The notes under the pieces are model-generated. The model had not been told where the DNA came from. It saw nothing but the letters and a program-made list of their open reading frames with translations, and ran no database searches. Positions 62,201 through 64,000 of a stretch of DNA of 64,000 nt are shown here, piece by piece. The stretch's first letter is position 1; each line of letters starts with the position of its first letter. The translations under genes were made by a program, and so were the position numbers. Source of the DNA: Caulobacteraceae bacterium (GTDB lineage Bacteria; Pseudomonadota; Alphaproteobacteria; Caulobacterales; Aquidulcibacteraceae); assembly GCA_016703335.1 (NCBI GenBank), contig JADJCG010000016.1:71544-135543 (forward strand). The letters run 5' to 3'.

Positions 62201-64000
62201 CCGAGCGCTTGCTCCAGCAAAGCTTCGAGTTCTCTTAGATGCTTCGACATTTGACCTGCGGCCGTCGAGGCGCTCGCCGGACGGCCCGCGTAGCGCGCAC
62301 GTTTGGCGTTGATGGCCATCTTCTCGAGCGTGAGTTCAATCCAGGGCTCGGCAAAGACATGTAGCCGCCCACATTCTTCGGCTCTTCCTGCACCCAGACG
62401 AGTTCGGCGTTCGGGAAGCGCGCGAGTTCCGTCATCATTGACTTGATCGGCCACGGATAGAGCTGTTCGAGGCGCAGGATGTAGACATCGGTCAGCCCGC
62501 GCTTTTCGCGCTCATCGAGCAGATCGTAATAGACCTTGCCCGAGCAGAGGAGGACACGGCGGATTTCGCTATCGCCCTTGAGCTTGATCGTGGTGTTGCC
62601 GTTGTTGAGCTGCGCGTCATCCCAGAGCACCCGGTGGAAGGACGTGCCTTCGCCCATGTCCGCGAGTGCGGAGACCGCCTTCTTGTGACGCAGCAGCGAT
62701 TTCGGCGTGAACACGATCAGCGGTTTGCGGAAATCGCGATGCTGCTGACGGCGGAGTGCGTGGAAGTAGTTCGCCGGCGTCGTGCAGTTGATCACCTGCA
62801 TGTTGTCTTCCGCGCATTGCTGTAGGAAGCGCTCCATGCGCGCCGAGCTGTGCTCCGGGCCCTGCCCTTCGTAGCCGTGCGGCAAGAGCATAACGAGACC
62901 GGACATGCGCAACCATTTGCGCTCACCGGATGAGATGAACTGATCGATCACGACTTGCGCGCCGTTCACGAAGTCACCGAACTGGGCTTCCCACAACGTC
63001 AGCGTTTTCGGATCGGCAAGCGTGTGGCCGTATTCGAAGCCGAGCACCGCTTCTTCAGAAAGGAGAGAGTCGATGACTTCGTAATGCGCTTGGCCTTGGC
63101 GGATATGGTTCAGCGGCGTGTAGCGATCTTCAGTCTGCTGATCGATGAAGTGCGAATGGCGTTGGCTGAACGTGCCGCGGCACGAGTCTTGGCCGCTGAG
63201 GCGAACGTTGAAGCCTTCATCAAGCAGCGTCGCGAACGCGAGGTGTTCGGCGAGCGCCCAATCGACGCCTTGGCTTTCATCAATTGCCTTGCGGCGCGCT
63301 TCGACGACGCGTTGCACGGTTTTGTGCATGTCGAAATCACGCGGCAGTTCGGTGATACGGCGGCCAATGTCACGCAGCTTTGCGAGCGGGAATTCGGTTT
63401 TGCCGCGACGGTCGTCGTCTTCCGGCAGTGCGAAGCCGGCCCAATCGCCATCGAGCCAATCGGCTTTGTTGGCGCGATAGTTCTTGCCTGCGTCAAATTC
63501 CTTATCGAGGAAGGCGCCGAAATCGTTTTGCCACGTGTCGAACTCGGCTTGGCTGATGACCCCTTCTCTGACGAGGCGCTCGCCGTAAATCTGCACCGTC
63601 GTCGGCTGATCTTTGACGCGGCGATACATGATCGGCTGCGTCATCGTCGGGTCGTCGCCTTCGTTGTGGCCGTAGCGGCGATAGCAGAACATGTCGATGA
63701 CGACGTCTTTGCCGAATTGCTGGCGATATTCGGTCGCGACTTTCGCCGCGAACGTCACTGCTTCGGGATCGTCGCCGTTCACATGGAAGATCGGCGCTTG
63801 CACCATCAGCGCAACGTCAGACGGATATGGCGACGAGCGCGAGAAGCGCGGCGCGGTCGTGAAGCCGATCTGGTTGTTGATGATGAAGTGCAGCGTGCCG
63901 CCGGTTTTGTAACCGCGCAGACCTGAGAGCGCGAAGCATTCGGCGACAACGCCCTGCCCTGCGAACGCCGCGTCGCCGTGAATGAGCAGCGGCATGACAC
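62197..64000 (-). CDS. odhA: 2-oxoglutarate dehydrogenase E1, C-terminal part, one frameshift
   Basis: Partial: the 5' part lies beyond 64000. About 600 residues visible from HGDAAFAGQGVVAECFALS, the thiamine diphosphate-binding segment, and INNQIGFTTAPRFSRSSPYP, to HGYEGQGPEHSSARMERFLQ and the C-terminal PWIELTLEKMAINAKRARYA. A one-base deletion near 62360-62370 splits the last 50 residues (NVGGY then EPWIEL). It catalyses decarboxylation of 2-oxoglutarate with ThDP. Cotranscribed with the GFA gene and odhB. Confidence 0.95.

Overview
The window is high-GC DNA from an alphaproteobacterium, most likely of the Caulobacterales/Hyphomonadaceae type. This rests on gene content and order: an obgE-nadD-rsfS-rlmH-envC-like-ctpA-polysaccharide deacetylase-rppH chain, an F1 ATP synthase operon (atpH-A-G-D-C) without F0 genes, an odhA-odhB-lpd group, a usg gene, a DUF1674/SdhAF4 gene and a lipoprotein of the CC0125/CC1285 type. 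No prophage, insertion sequence, CRISPR array or rRNA operon was seen. Most of the window reads as core chromosome.

Layout. 0-12 kb: the tail of an FMN-dependent alpha-hydroxy acid dehydrogenase, a tRNA-Arg(CCG), small envelope proteins, hemolysin III, a relic of a serine hydrolase, a PRC-barrel protein, a secreted gluzincin-like TPR protein, argG, and two tandem prolyl-4-hydroxylase-like proteins. 12-20.6 kb: kup, then tamA/tamB, all broken in frame. 20.6-29.4 kb: the obgE to rppH chain, an alpha/beta hydrolase and a metallophosphoesterase. 29.5-36.2 kb: the ATP synthase operon on the minus strand, interrupted by a lipoprotein/Ohr pair (atpG to atpD) and by two paralogous unknown genes (atpD to atpC). 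36.4-49.9 kb: an MHS-type transporter, trmO, terC, MATE, two small exported proteins, an SDR, priA, a DUF4274-like protein, xerC and a histone H1-like protein. 49.9-55.4 kb: a gene-poor repeat-like stretch, GNAT, SRPBCC and SDR genes, and an ABC exporter. 55.6-64 kb: lpd, an Lnt-like acyltransferase, membrane proteins, a 484-bp block made almost only of G and C, odhB, a GFA-family gene and the odhA 3' part.

How genes work together: ObgE, RsfS and RlmH act on the ribosome; the EnvC-like protein, CtpA and the deacetylase-like protein form an envelope remodelling set; OdhA, OdhB and Lpd make up 2-oxoglutarate dehydrogenase; TamA and TamB form an outer-membrane assembly and lipid-transport pair.

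Quality warning. At least thirteen genes, many of them conserved housekeeping genes, carry single-base frameshifts or a stop codon, and two blocks look like base-calling stutter (about 44.96-45.01 kb and 60.07-60.55 kb). The simplest reading is uncorrected sequencing error in a long-read or metagenome assembly, not mass gene decay. Disrupted genes are annotated over their full reconstructed span. The most unusual biology that survives this caveat is the set of foreign small genes embedded with 1-4 nt overlaps inside the atp and odh operons.
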